Below are positions 33,204 to 42,741 of a stretch of 64,000 nucleotides of DNA, piece after piece. This stretch comes from Tubulanus polymorphus. Its lineage: Eukaryota > Nemertea > Palaeonemertea > Tubulaniformes > Tubulanidae. Each line of letters begins with the position of its first letter. The first letter of the stretch is position 1. The stretch lies in assembly GCF_964204645.1 (NCBI RefSeq), contig NC_134026.1, positions 14,596,450 through 14,660,449 of the forward strand. The letters run 5' to 3'. The translations under genes and the position numbers were made by a program. The notes beneath the pieces are model-generated. The model was not told the origin of the DNA. It worked only from the letters and a program-made list of their open reading frames with translations, and made no database searches.

Positions 33204-33623
33204 ATGGATGATAAAGTTGATAATATTGATATTATTCCTCTCGATATAAATAAATCTAAATTAAAAACATATTTAGAAAAACAAATATTAGAATTTGAAA
33301 GTGACTTAAAGATAAAAAAGAAAAAATATTTAAAAAGTAAAATTATATATTATTTTATTATCAGTGGTTCAGTTACAATTAGTTCTGTAATAACACTTCT
33401 AGCAATATTCAGTCCATTAACACCTTTAGCTATATCACTTGGTGTGCTAGGATTATCATCAAGTGTTTTAACTGGTATAAGTTCAAAATTAAATATAAAA
33501 TGTAATAAAGAAAAAATTAAAACTAATATAAAAGAAATTAATAAATTAAAAAATACACTAGATTATATAATAAGTTTAAATGGTAATATTACAGTTGAAG
33601 AACAAGATAAATTATTAAAATGA
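33204..33623 (+). CDS. 139-aa membrane-hairpin protein
   Basis: A charged N-terminal coiled coil (residues about 17-45), then a long hydrophobic hairpin (IIYYFIISGSVTISSVITLL to about residue 100), then a charged C-terminal helix. Close homologue of 49647-50072. Starts in TTTTTTTT-GCTAAATAAATGG. A virion membrane role is inferred. Confidence 0.75.
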   Translation: MDDKVDNIDIIPLDINKSKLKTYLEKQILEFESDLKIKKKKYLKSKIIYYFIISGSVTISSVITLLAIFSPLTPLAISLGVLGLSSSVLTGISSKLNIKCNKEKIKTNIKEINKLKNTLDYIISLNGNITVEEQDKLLK

Positions 33624-34424
33624 TTAATAAATTATTAATTTTTTAATTATATATATGGTAGATCGTTTTCCAAAAGCTTTCCAATCTAATAAATCAATTA
33701 AATATAATATTCCTGCAATAGATTTTAATAAAGATATTTCATATAGAAATGAAGTTTTAAATTCAATATTTACGTAATTAATTTCAAAAATTTAAATTCG
33801 GCAAAACAATGGTTATTAAAATCTAATATGAAGTATTGGCAGAACCAATTAAATTTTGCAGTTTATTGCGCAACAACAGGGTGTGGTATAAGTTGGAATG
33901 ATCATTTAAATAAACCAAGTTTACCATTGATGTTATCACTTTTTAGATTCCATACATATTTTCAAACAAAATTAATATTAGATGAATTTGAATGTCCTTT
34001 ACCAGGTTCAAAATATTTTAATGAACTAAATAATAATATTGATTTTTCTAAGTTTTGTAAAATATGTAACGAATTTAATATTAATTCAAATAATGATTTT
34101 AGATCAAAAATTGGAACAATGGGGTGATTAGGAATATTATATACTAAAGAATTTGGAAAAATAATGACAAATACAGATATAAGAACACTAAATTGGAATG
34201 AATTACCAAAATATTATAATAATATACAACAACAAAACAATAATGGTTGGATTAATTTTATTTTAGAAAATAGTGAAGGTTTTACTAAAGCTGGAATACA
34301 AAGAATAAATCAATCTATTAGAACTTATTTGATATGTATTTTAGGTGCGCAAGTTGAAACAAGATCACCAATAGTTGGAAATGATAACACTTCATTTGAT
34401 ACACAGAAACAATTCAAAGTATTA

Positions 34425-36828
34425 GACACCGTCAGGAAGACCGTCAGACACCGTCACGAACTCACGGGTTATACTAAACACCGTCAGGAAATAAAAAACA
34501 ATGATTGTGAATTCTAAAAATGAATATTTTATATTAAAATCAACACTAAATGAGCCCTACTGTGCAAATTGAATTTGGAAATATTTTTTTTTATATAACA
34601 CGAGTTTTCCTTGGTAAACTCAACAATACGCTGTGCAAATTGAGCAAATTTTGTGAAATAAATCTTTTCGTAATATATCGTAGTTTTTAGTTTCTTAGTT
34701 TGAGTTAAACTTTTTTCCGATTTTGTTTCTAAATCTAACAATCACTTTATTTTGCCAAATTGTTATTACCGGTACTTCGAAATGACAACAAAGTGATTAA
34801 TAAATTGCAAACTGGGTCTGTTCCATGTTCCCTAACCCCTAATAGACACGCCTGATGCACAACGCACTAATGAACTATGCTTTTATTTCGAGCTATAAGA
34901 CCCCCTACTTAATTATTGGAGTTTTTAGATACACTACATATCATATTGCCACGGGTCACTAATCCTATTCACAATTAGCACATAAAAACCAACAAATGAT
35001 TCTTCAGCACGTCATATTTTATTATCTCTCTATCACGACGGGTGATTCCAATTTTATTGTGGTGAGATTCTTGATAGAACGAAGTTGTGAGGAATAAAAG
35101 GATAACCATGAGTGACAAAAAAAAACCAAAGGCACCCGCCGTATTTACGCCAAGTAATGTTGCCAAGAAGCGAAAGAAAATTTCGAAAAAATATCCATGT
35201 AAAGGTAGGAACAATTGTTTTTCATTTGTGCTATCAAAATCGCAGTAAATTACGACTGAAATATCTATATTGGAACAAATCTTTGAATGCTAGCAAGTCA
35301 AAACTGAATTTAGTCATGTATACAATTTTTTTACCATTTAAGTATAAATATAAGTGTTCTAGTTATCAAAGATTTTTTAGTCATCTGCGAACCAAAATAG
35401 ATGGTAGCTTCGATACAGAAATAGGGACGAAAGAACATGTATTCGGGTCAGATGAAGAAAAAGCTATTCTCAAGGCAATCAAGCAATCGACACCTAGAAC
35501 AAAATGTAAAACGACATTTACGCCACAAAGTCGGTGCAAATGATAAAATTTCAAAAGAAATTGTATCTTGTATATTCGGAAACTCCGGGTTATTACAAAA
35601 AAGTGACGAATACGAATACGATCACTGCGTCCTCGAGTTGGAATCGAAATTTGAAACAATTGTGCCACTGTTCATGCCTTATTTCAAGAAGTTCGTCATA
35701 CGTCTCAAACAATATGTTTTCGTTCCTACGCAGATAGAGAAACGTGTTCATTTAAACTGGACTAATAATAATTGCGAAAGTATGAACAATCTCATAAAAC
35801 TATCGACGAATTGGAAAATTTTGAAAATTCCTGATCTCATTGAGCGCCTGAATAGTATAGTAGATCTGCAGTATGCAGATATTCGCCGAGCCTTACACGG
35901 TCAAGGAAACTACCAAGTTTCGCCTCGTTTGAGCAAACACGTCGTTTCGCACGTAGTATGGTGTAAAAAATCGAAGGAAGAAAAGGATGCGATCATGAAT
36001 ACATTTTCAGTGCAAAATCAAAAACAAAATCGATCGAAAAAGTTATCAAGTCCAGTGACGGAAAATTGAATATCCCGAAAACCGCAAAAGTAGCGAAGAA
36101 ACCAGGGCAATTAAAGCGTCCAAGGACGACGAGATCAATTACAATAAAAAAAACATAACTTGACACATACATTCTTATTGTCATGTCAATTTTCATGGAT
36201 ATTTGTATCAACTAGTACATTTAAATTTAATTTTCTAGTTAATTTTTCATTTGTTTATTTTGTATGAAATCTCATATTTGTATCAATTTATTCATCAATT
36301 TATCAATTATTCTAAAATAAGATCGATTACTTTGCCTTGATTTCAATGTACATTACAGTTGGAAAAAATTGAATAAATTGCGTTTCCTATTCATGTAAAT
36401 ATCAATTTTGCCAGTCATTTACCTTGTATAAATTTTTCAAAGTTTCTTTTTTTCATTAGATTATTTTGCCTTTTAAAAGTTGAATAAATGGGCCGGAATA
36501 AATTGTTTACCAGGGATTGCGTTTCCTATTCATGTAAATATCAATTTTGTCAGTCATTTACCCTGTGTAGTGTATTTGTTTATTGTTATTTTCAATTTTG
36601 CCTTTATTTTAATTTCGGCGTACTCTTAATGTATAAGCTTGAGTTGATTTCTCAAATTGTGAATAAACAACATGTTAGTATTTTCAAGAGTCGTTTCAAA
36701 TTTGCTTTCCTTTTCTGCCTTCAAGATTCGCTCTTCATGACGGTGTCTGACGGCTCCTGGCGGTGTCTGACAGTTTCTGGCGGTTCCTGACGGTGTCTGA
36801 CGGCTCCTGACGGTGTTTAGTATGACCG
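34425..36828 (+). mobile_element. MULE-like DNA transposon with 10-bp terminal subrepeats
   Basis: The ends carry GGTTATACTAAACACCGTCA (34467 onwards) and its inverse with one mismatch (ending 36827). Right-end subrepeats of about 10 bp (TGACGGTGTC/TGACGGCTCC) recur eight times at 36738-36815. The left end has ACCGTCAG repeats even outside the TIR (34425-34466). No clean target duplication is seen, and about 60 bp of the target gene is missing compared with 50998-51059. A transposase remnant lies inside. Confidence 0.75.
35112..36069 (+). pseudogene. MULE-like transposase remnant
   Basis: Two overlapping frames (35112-35543 and 35437-36069) encode the C-terminal half of a transposase. They include LRHKVGANDKISKEIVSCIF, LNWTNNNCESMNNLIKLST and RRALHGQGNYQVSP, features I know from MULE-type proteins of marine invertebrates. 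The N-terminal part and the first catalytic residues are missing or unreadable, so the element is non-autonomous now. Base composition is less AT-extreme than in the Polinton genes around it. Confidence 0.65.
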
Positions 36829-37126
36829 AAATTATTTAGATAAATCACATATTAGATTAAATTATTGTATAGGCCCTAATATATTAATAATTTCTAATGA
36901 TTTAGTATTAAAGATGGGAAATATAATTGGTTATAATAATCTAATTAAGACTGCAACAATAAATAATTCATTTGGATTGAATGATATAAATAAAAAGATT
37001 ATCACTGCTCCAAAATTAATGGAAGGTGAAAAAAATAAAAAACATATTCAATCAACAGAAACTAAAACTAAGAATATTAAATCAAATAATGATTCTAAAA
37101 TAAAAGATTACAATTCTACAGAAAAT

Positions 37127-37153
37127 GGTGCCGTACGGCACCCACACGGTGAT
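37127..37153 (+). repeat. 27-bp double-hairpin micro-insertion (site 1)
   Basis: GGTGCCGTACGGCACC is a perfect 16-bp palindrome, followed by CACACGGTGAT whose GGTG can pair with the CACC before it. The homologous gene at 50089-51486 lacks exactly these 27 bases; an AT flanks both ends. Confidence 0.85.
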
Positions 37154-37297
37154 ATAAAAACTGATATTATTCAACATGAAATAATTAAACTAAATGATGA
37201 TAATAAATCCCATGAAAATGCTAAATTAGCTATAACTTGTATAGGAATTGTAATCAGAGAAATATTATATTTTAAATTTTAATTTTTTATTATATAA

Positions 37298-38956
37298 ATG
37301 GAAGAAGATATTCCAATGGATACTTTTGGTGACGCCCCCGGTATAAGTGATGAACCACAACCTGATTTTAATGAAACTAATATTGATAATGATGATGGAT
37401 CAGAATATAATTCTAATTTAAATAATGATGAAGATGATGATTATGATTATGATGGAATTAATGCCGAAGTACGTGAAAAATTAAATAAATATTTAGAAGC
37501 TTCTGAAAGTGGTAGAATTACAACTAGAACAGAAAGAAAAGAATTAATGAATCTATTAGAAAAACAACAAGAAAAATATCCTGATAAACCCATGGAATTA
37601 TATAGAATGAAATCTAGAGTAACAGATACAATTGTTAACGAATTATTACCAAAAGAAGTAATATATGAAATTGATTCAGAAGGTGTTGTAATGCAAATTT
37701 TAGAAGATGACCCATTTTTCATGAATAATTTAGAATTCAAAAATGATTCATGGTATTATAATCTTGAATTAAATAGGAATACTGTAACAATTCAATTATC
37801 TAAAATGGGACAAGAAAATATGTATGAACCTGGAATGCGAGCATTATCTACAATTAAGGTTCAAAAGGCGGTAGAGAATTTCTCAGAATTATATGGAATG
37901 CACTCGATAGAATAAATGAACCAATTCCTAATATTGATATTAACAAATATTCACCGTTTAAAAATCCAAATCCAAATCCTACCGATGTTGATCCAGAAAT
38001 GGAAGAGTATGGAGATCGATTAGATAGATTAAGATCTTCAACACCCGAAACATCGAGAAGAGATATTCAACAAATTGATAATGATTCAAGTCAATTACAA
38101 TTAGTAAAACATTTTGATAGCATGTTAGATACAGTTCATTCATTTGAAGAAGAGATGAATAGTGTTTTAATAAATCGAATACAATCTTTACTAGAAAAAG
38201 GATTATTTGATTTAACTGATGATGAATTAGAAGCATTTCCTGAACAAGCACGTAGAGAAATTAAAGCTATGCAAGAATCAGCTGATAAAATTGCGCATGA
38301 TAAAAGTATAAGAGATATTAAAATTATAACTTTAGAAAAAGATAGAACTGATAAAATTAAAGAAATAGAACAACTAAAATTAGATAGAGATAATAAAGTT
38401 ATTGAAGAAATTGAATTTAAAAAAAGAAATGCATATTTAGAAAAAGAAATAGATGATTTAGAATATAACATAGAATTTCAGAAAGAAGAAATTAAATTAT
38501 TATTAAAATCATATGATTATAATATTAATAGATTAAAAGTTATTTTTAAAGATTTGTTGATAAAACCAAATTCTGAAATATCATTAAAAGATAGAATAAG
38601 ATTATCATTTAAATTAGAAGGTATAACAATTCTTTCAATTCTAACAGCTGTAACTTTGGTATTTACAACAATTGGTTTAGCTATATCAAATTCATTAAAA
38701 TCCACTCCTAAACCGGATAAACCCCCGAATGATAATAATTCTATACAAGATAAAGTTAAGGATGGTTTAAACAAATTAGCAAAATATTTATGAGAACTAT
38801 CTAAAAAATCTGCTGCAGCTTTACCCGATTGTTGGTTTTATATTGAAATCTGCAGGAAAAAAAATTAACTTTGCTGCTGAACATATTATTTTATTTCTAA
38901 TTACAGTTGTAAGTGCAATTATTTTTGGGTTAGTGAATATGATAAAAAATAGATAA
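37298..38956 (+). pseudogene. Coiled-coil multi-TM protein, copy 1
   Basis: The first frame (37298-37915) has an acidic, low-complexity N-terminus followed by a helical region. A one-base frameshift near 37915 leads to 37999-38793, with a long coiled coil (KEIEQLKLDRDNKVIEEIEF), a TM segment (ILSILTAVTLVFTTIGLAI) and a Pro-rich linker. A TGA at 38791-38793 and frameshifts then precede C-terminal TM segments readable to about 38956. The inner copy at 51503-52793 has the same layout. Starts in TTTTTT-ATTATATAAATGG. Confidence 0.75.
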
Positions 38957-38975
38957 TTAATTTTTTGTTAAATAA

Positions 38976-39992
38976 ATGAGTGGGAGTTACATAGATCCTT
39001 CTAAGAATCATAGAATATCTAATGCTATTAAAGCAGAAAGATCTCATCATATAATTACTCATAATCCTTCTAATATTAATCCCGATGAAACTTTATATGT
39101 TTGAAGCCATAGATTAACACAAAATACTTTTTATGTTCCAAATAGTATTTATTTATCAGCTGATATAAAAGTAACTGGTAATGATAATAATTATGTTGTT
39201 GATAATGTTGGAAGATATTTGATTAAAAAATGAACTATAAAGATTGGTCCAGAAACAGTTTTCTCATTAGGTGATTATAATTTATTTATGCATTATAAAG
39301 ATTTATGGTTAACTAAAGAAAATAGAAATAATATGATATTTCAAGGCATCCAATCAGAAAACCAAAATAAATTAAGATCTGAAGCCAATAATGCAGTAGT
39401 AGCCAATGACGTAGATAATTTGATAACAAGGATATATGGAAGCAAATATAAAATTCCATTAGACTTTGAATTGATAAATAATAATTCACCTTTATATAAA
39501 TATGCAATTCAAGAAGATGTTATATTTGAGATAACATTTGCTCCTGTAAATGAAATTTTTATATCAAGTATAATTAAAGATATGGGTTATAAATTATCGA
39601 ATATATGTTTAGAATATGATACAGTAACTGATGAAAATATTGCTAACACAATTCAAACTCAATACAATCAAGGATTTTCATTATTATTTGATTATACTGA
39701 TAAATTTAAAACTGTAACTATTAATGCACATGATGAAATTATTAATGAGAATATTAACTTCCCAAGAAGATCTATTAAAGGTATATTAATATTTTTTACT
39801 ATTGCAGCATATTCTAATGGCGCAATAAAGGTTGATAATTATTATAATCCTGAAATAACAAAAGTAGAAATAACTATCGAAGGAATAGCAAATAAAATAT
39901 TTTGTCAAGGAATGAGAATGATAGATCAGTGGCCAGAAATTAGAAAATATTTTATGAATGAAAAAGTAAAATCATCTGCAAATTGTAATATA
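38976..39992 (+). pseudogene. Major capsid protein, copy 1, truncated
   Basis: Homologous to the intact 415-aa MCP at 52790-54037, starting at the same AAATAAATGAG context. Two in-frame TGA codons (near 39103 and 39231) fall in the first 90 codons, and homology ends abruptly near residue 340, where unrelated DNA begins at 39993. The C-terminal ~75 residues are lost. Confidence 0.85.
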
Positions 39993-40109
39993 GTAGAGGA
40001 GCAGCCAGGTCCTATCTTGCAAAATAAGAGATTCTCATTGACACATTTGCTCTGCTCGGGATATTGTTATTTCGTGATAGGGGGGTCATGTACGGTTATG
40101 GTGATGGTC

Positions 40110-40123
40110 GTTTCCATGGTAAC
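40110..40123. promoter_or_regulatory. RFX X-box-like palindrome
   Basis: GTTTCCATGGTAAC is almost a perfect palindrome and matches the RFX-factor X-box. About 20 bases on, AACGCCCCCTGTTGTCAG resembles an inverted CTCF core. Functional use is unproven. Confidence 0.4.
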
Positions 40124-40687
40124 AGGCGGTGCGAAAATGGTTTAACGCCCCCTGTTGTCAGCCGAGGGAACTAAAATTGCATCATTTACTAATCTGCGAA
40201 TAAAACAAAGAGTTTTATAGGTATGGAAGTAATTTTTTTTTTCATTTTATTTAGATTTATCAGGGCTTTCATTTCATATATTCATATCGCGAAATTACGT
40301 ACAAGTCTGCGACAAAATCAAAAAGTTTCATCAAATTTGAGAAAATTGACCGTTTTTTTCGAGGCACCACCTCATGGAATTTGTATTAAAGCTCGCTTCC
40401 AAAAATTCTAAATCGTAATTTTAGACATTAATCATTATTGCGGAATTATATGCTTCACATTTATATCATTCCTTGATGATTATCTTAAACACTTTGGACA
40501 CAGTGACGTTTTAAAGTTGGAGAAGCGTGAATGTAGCACATCACCAAAAATACGACCATTGTTGGTTTTTCCAGTGATTCACGCAAACGTCAGTATCTCC
40601 TTGAAATATCAGTTTTAATATACAGTAAACCGGTCCCGGTAATCCACTCAACTCGGTAGAATTGCCATAAGATTCTCATTTGCAATA

Positions 40688-40862
40688 CAGTCAACCCCCG
40701 ATATTCCGCCCACATCGGCGCAGAACGATTTTGGCGGTATAGAGAGTATGGCGGTACATTATGGGTGTTTTACTATGTATTTGTTTTGAGATGTACATTG
40801 AGAAAACCTGGCGGTAGGCGGGGTTGCGGTAAATGGGAGGGCGGTATATTGGGGGTTCACTC
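40688..40862. mobile_element. Pogo/Tigger-like MITE, 175 bp
   Basis: The ends read CAGTCAACCCCCGATATTCCG and, inverted, GAGTGAACCCCCAATATACCG, each bounded by TA. This is the form of pogo-type (Tc1/mariner) MITEs. No coding capacity. Confidence 0.7.
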
Positions 40863-40966
40863 TAGATTAATTGCTAATTTGTTCTATTCGGTAACCACCA
40901 AATTTGGTGAAAAATAAAACTAATAGTGAGTCAAGCAATCAAAAACTCCTGGCATGTGCTGCAACA

Positions 40967-41014
40967 TTAACGACGACATTCCGACCCGTAACATAAACAT
41001 CCGACTGTACACGG
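40967..41014 (-). pseudogene. 3' tail of the CXC-family gene, separated by the Polinton
   Basis: On the minus strand, directly across the Polinton from 60381, sixteen codons ending in TAA read PCTVGCLCYGSECRR. This continues, in frame, the Cys-rich CXC motif that stops at 60381. Together with the identical TATATT on both sides it shows the two pieces were contiguous before insertion. Confidence 0.85.
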
Positions 41015-41020
41015 TATATT
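41015..41020. other. Left 6-bp target-site duplication (TATATT)
   Basis: Matches TATATT at 60375-60380. Polintons typically make 5-6-bp duplications. Confidence 0.9.
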
Positions 41021-41366
41021 AGTAATTAGAAGATGGCGTTTTCATACCAGAGGTCGAGAGGTCGAGACACCACTCATCACAGCTAGGCTCTAGTGAGAAC
41101 GGACGATTGCTCTGTGATACACATATACAGTGAGTGCGCGTAACAACAACTGCGCGTGGATAGATAGATACAGTGAGTCGCTACTGAGAACGGTTATGAA
41201 CGCGTGTGATGTTACTGTAGTACAGTGATTGCGTGTCAACTGTGCCAGGATAAATAGATGCAGTGAGGCTTGGGTGAGAACGGTTAATTGTGTGCTTGTT
41301 ATATACAAGGGGAAGTAATCCCCACTCATCACCACAAGTAATTTTTTTTCCTTATAAATGGGAGAT
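41021..41366 (+). repeat. Left TIR of the outer Polinton
   Basis: About 346 bp matching 60030-60374 inverted. It contains about 2.5 internal ~90-bp repeats, each beginning near a TGAGAACGG block with GATAGATACAGTGAG-like sequence. It also has a GGGGAAGTAATCCCC palindrome and, at its inner edge, TTTTTTTT-CCTTATAAATGGGAGA, so the TIR includes the promoter and first codons of the terminal gene. It is much richer in GC than the element interior. ORFs within it are not genes. Confidence 0.9.
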
Positions 41367-41683
41367 AGAAAAGCATTCTTAGCAACAATAAATAACGGAA
41401 TAAAACCAGCAAAAAACAATTTGAAATAAAAAAGTTAGTTGATGTTACAAAAGAAATTGAACATAAAATATTGAAATTAGAAAAGATAAAAACTAAATAT
41501 GGAGAGAAAGTATCAGCTAATTTAAGCTACTGCAATGTTAGTACATCGCGAGAATTTAAAGTATTTTTACCTCATAGATGGGTTTCATTGGGTACAGAGG
41601 AATTAAAAGATTTAGAAGGATTTAAAATAATCTATCATGGAAAAAATGAAGATGGCCATCATGATTTAGAAATTGTTGATTAA
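41359..41683 (+). pseudogene. 108-aa terminal gene, outer copy, one frameshift
   Basis: Begins MGDRKAFLATINN at the TIR edge. A one-base loss near 41417 shifts the frame; the remainder (41471-41683) is readable and ends GHHDLEIVD. The intact version is 57205-56879 on the minus strand. Confidence 0.85.
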
Positions 41684-41789
41684 ATTAAAAAAACAAAATA
41701 AATTAATAAAAATAATGAATATCTAAAATCCGAAATGACTTATCTGGACAATTTAATTGCTCCGCATAGATAGACAAAAGTAGTGAGAT

Positions 41790-41815
41790 GGTGCCTATGG
41801 CACCCACATGGTGAT
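41790..41815 (+). repeat. 26-bp double-hairpin micro-insertion (site 2)
   Basis: GGTGCCTATGGCACC plus CACATGGTGAT lies between GAGAT and ATTC. The equivalent spot in the inner copy (about 56750) has no insert. Same family as 37127-37153. Confidence 0.85.
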
Positions 41816-41825
41816 ATTCAATTAA

Positions 41826-42203
41826 TTAAAAGAAATTATTTCTTTGCTTTTTTTCTAAAATATTAATCCATTTTTTTATTATCAATTTCGGAATTTCAGA
41901 AGTATTTTCATTTTTGATAGCAGTTGTTTCAGAATTATTAATATCATGAATTTTATTTGATTTCTTATACCAATTACACCAGATCAAAATGAATACAATT
42001 ACAAATCCAACTGTAAAATATGGACATTTATCAAATATTCTATTATTAGAAGGAGTAGAAATAACAATATTTTCACCATTTTTATTACTTATTTTTTCTT
42101 TTACAGCTTTTTTATATTCTTGTGATTTAATTACTAATTGCCGAGACCATTCAATTTGTTTCGGACTTCTCGGTTTTTTCTTCACTTCTTCCACCTTGTT
42201 CAT
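41826..42203 (-). CDS. 125-aa single-TM protein
   Basis: A basic N-terminal half (KKKPRSPKQIEWSRQL, residues about 8-24), then one TM segment (YFTVGFVIVFILIWCNWY, residues about 62-79) and a polar tail. Its ATG lies inside the end of the 196-aa gene (52-bp overlap), within AATAAATG. Membrane topology suggests a virion or host-membrane anchor; no family is recognised. The homologue at 56343-56699 has a stop. Confidence 0.7.
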   Translation of the reverse strand: MNKVEEVKKKPRSPKQIEWSRQLVIKSQEYKKAVKEKISNKNGENIVISTPSNNRIFDKCPYFTVGFVIVFILIWCNWYKKSNKIHDINNSETTAIKNENTSEIPKLIIKKWINILEKKQRNNFF

Positions 42204-42741
42204 TTATTATAGAAATATTTTTACTTTCAATATTTGAAAATGTTATAACTCCAGTTGATAATAATGTCATAAATCCACCTAATTGAAATGATAAATATCC
42301 AATCCATTTATTTAATTCGGTCATAACTAAATAATCATTTTTTAAATCGGAATATAATCTATTTTCATCTTGAATTGGCAGCATATAATTACATAATTTA
42401 CTATAACCTTTTACTACATTTTCTGATATCACGTGATTAATTCTAGCTGTTCTCGCGGTTTCATAAATCTTAAAATATCTAATAATTTCATCTGATTTCA
42501 TTGTATCTAATTCATTATAAGTTAAATTTTTACCGATAAAATTTTTACATTTTCCAGATGCTATTAATATTTCTAATTGATGTTTACAATAAAGATAATA
42601 TTCATAATTATTATTTGTTGTAACATTATTTAAAGCACCATCATCTGGAGTTAATTTTGTTTCTGTTATTCCTAAATCATCTAAAGTTTTTTCAATTGGA
42701 ACATCACCATTTTTAGATTTTATTTTCTTTTCACCTCCCAT
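42151..42741 (-). CDS. 196-aa membrane protein
   Basis: The N-terminal 60 residues are polar and begin MGGEKKIKSKNGD. A central helical region follows (YYLYCKHQLEILIASGKCKN), then one or two hydrophobic segments near residues 148-172 (YLSFQLGGFMTLLSTGVITF). It starts in TTTTTT-GTTATATAAATGG and overlaps the following gene. The close homologue 55804-56410 is damaged. Function unknown; probably membrane-associated in the particle. Confidence 0.7.
   Translation of the reverse strand: MGGEKKIKSKNGDVPIEKTLDDLGITETKLTPDDGALNNVTTNNNYEYYLYCKHQLEILIASGKCKNFIGKNLTYNELDTMKSDEIIRYFKIYETARTARINHVISENVVKGYSKLCNYMLPIQDENRLYSDLKNDYLVMTELNKWIGYLSFQLGGFMTLLSTGVITFSNIESKNISIINEQGGRSEEKTEKSETN

Larger units (their letters stand above)
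33655..37282 (+). pseudogene. 465-aa-family tail-anchored protein, copy 1, interrupted by a transposon
   Basis: Homologous to the intact gene at 50089-51486. It starts at 33655 (TATATATGG) and soon loses part of the N-terminal region with a frameshift near 33775. It is recognisable from 33828 to 34424, with another break near 34125. It is then split by a 2.4-kb MULE-like element (34425-36828), with about 60 bp of the gene lost at the junction. It resumes at 36829 and ends at 37282 with the hydrophobic C-terminus. An extra 27-bp double hairpin (37127-37153) inserts nine codons in frame. Confidence 0.85.
28144..39992 (+). mobile_element. Polinton/Maverick-type virus-like element, copy 1 (end-truncated)
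   Basis: A very AT-rich block of tightly packed plus-strand genes: PolB, penton-like, small membrane proteins, 465-aa family, coiled-coil membrane protein and MCP. Homology to the inner copy (49588-57545) ends abruptly in the MCP gene at about 39992. The integrase, ATPase and both TIRs are missing. Several genes carry stops or frameshifts, PolB has a large deletion, and a MULE-like transposon interrupts the 465-aa gene, so this is an old relic. Confidence 0.9.
39993..40966. other. Non-element DNA between Polinton copies
   Basis: No gene. It holds an RFX X-box-like palindrome (40110-40123), a CTCF-like core next to it (about 40145-40162), a pogo-like MITE (40688-40862) and, at its end, the region 3' of the CXC-family gene. 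Confidence 0.5.

Noticed and set aside
38791-39233. Several in-frame TGA codons in copy 1 genes (38791, ~39103, ~39231), suggesting TGA recoding
   Set aside because: The inner copy has sense codons other than a single amino acid at these places, TAG stops and frameshifts also occur, and intact genes end at TGA. Decay explains it.
39288-40145. 285-aa frame as a novel capsid fusion
   Set aside because: The last ~50 residues come from unrelated DNA after the breakpoint at 39992; it is a truncated MCP running into random sequence.
41090-41419. ORFs of 80-109 codons inside the three TIRs (41090-41419, 57228-57476, 60060-60305)
   Set aside because: They read through noncoding TIR repeats, are inconsistent in frame between copies and lie over the promoter of the terminal genes.
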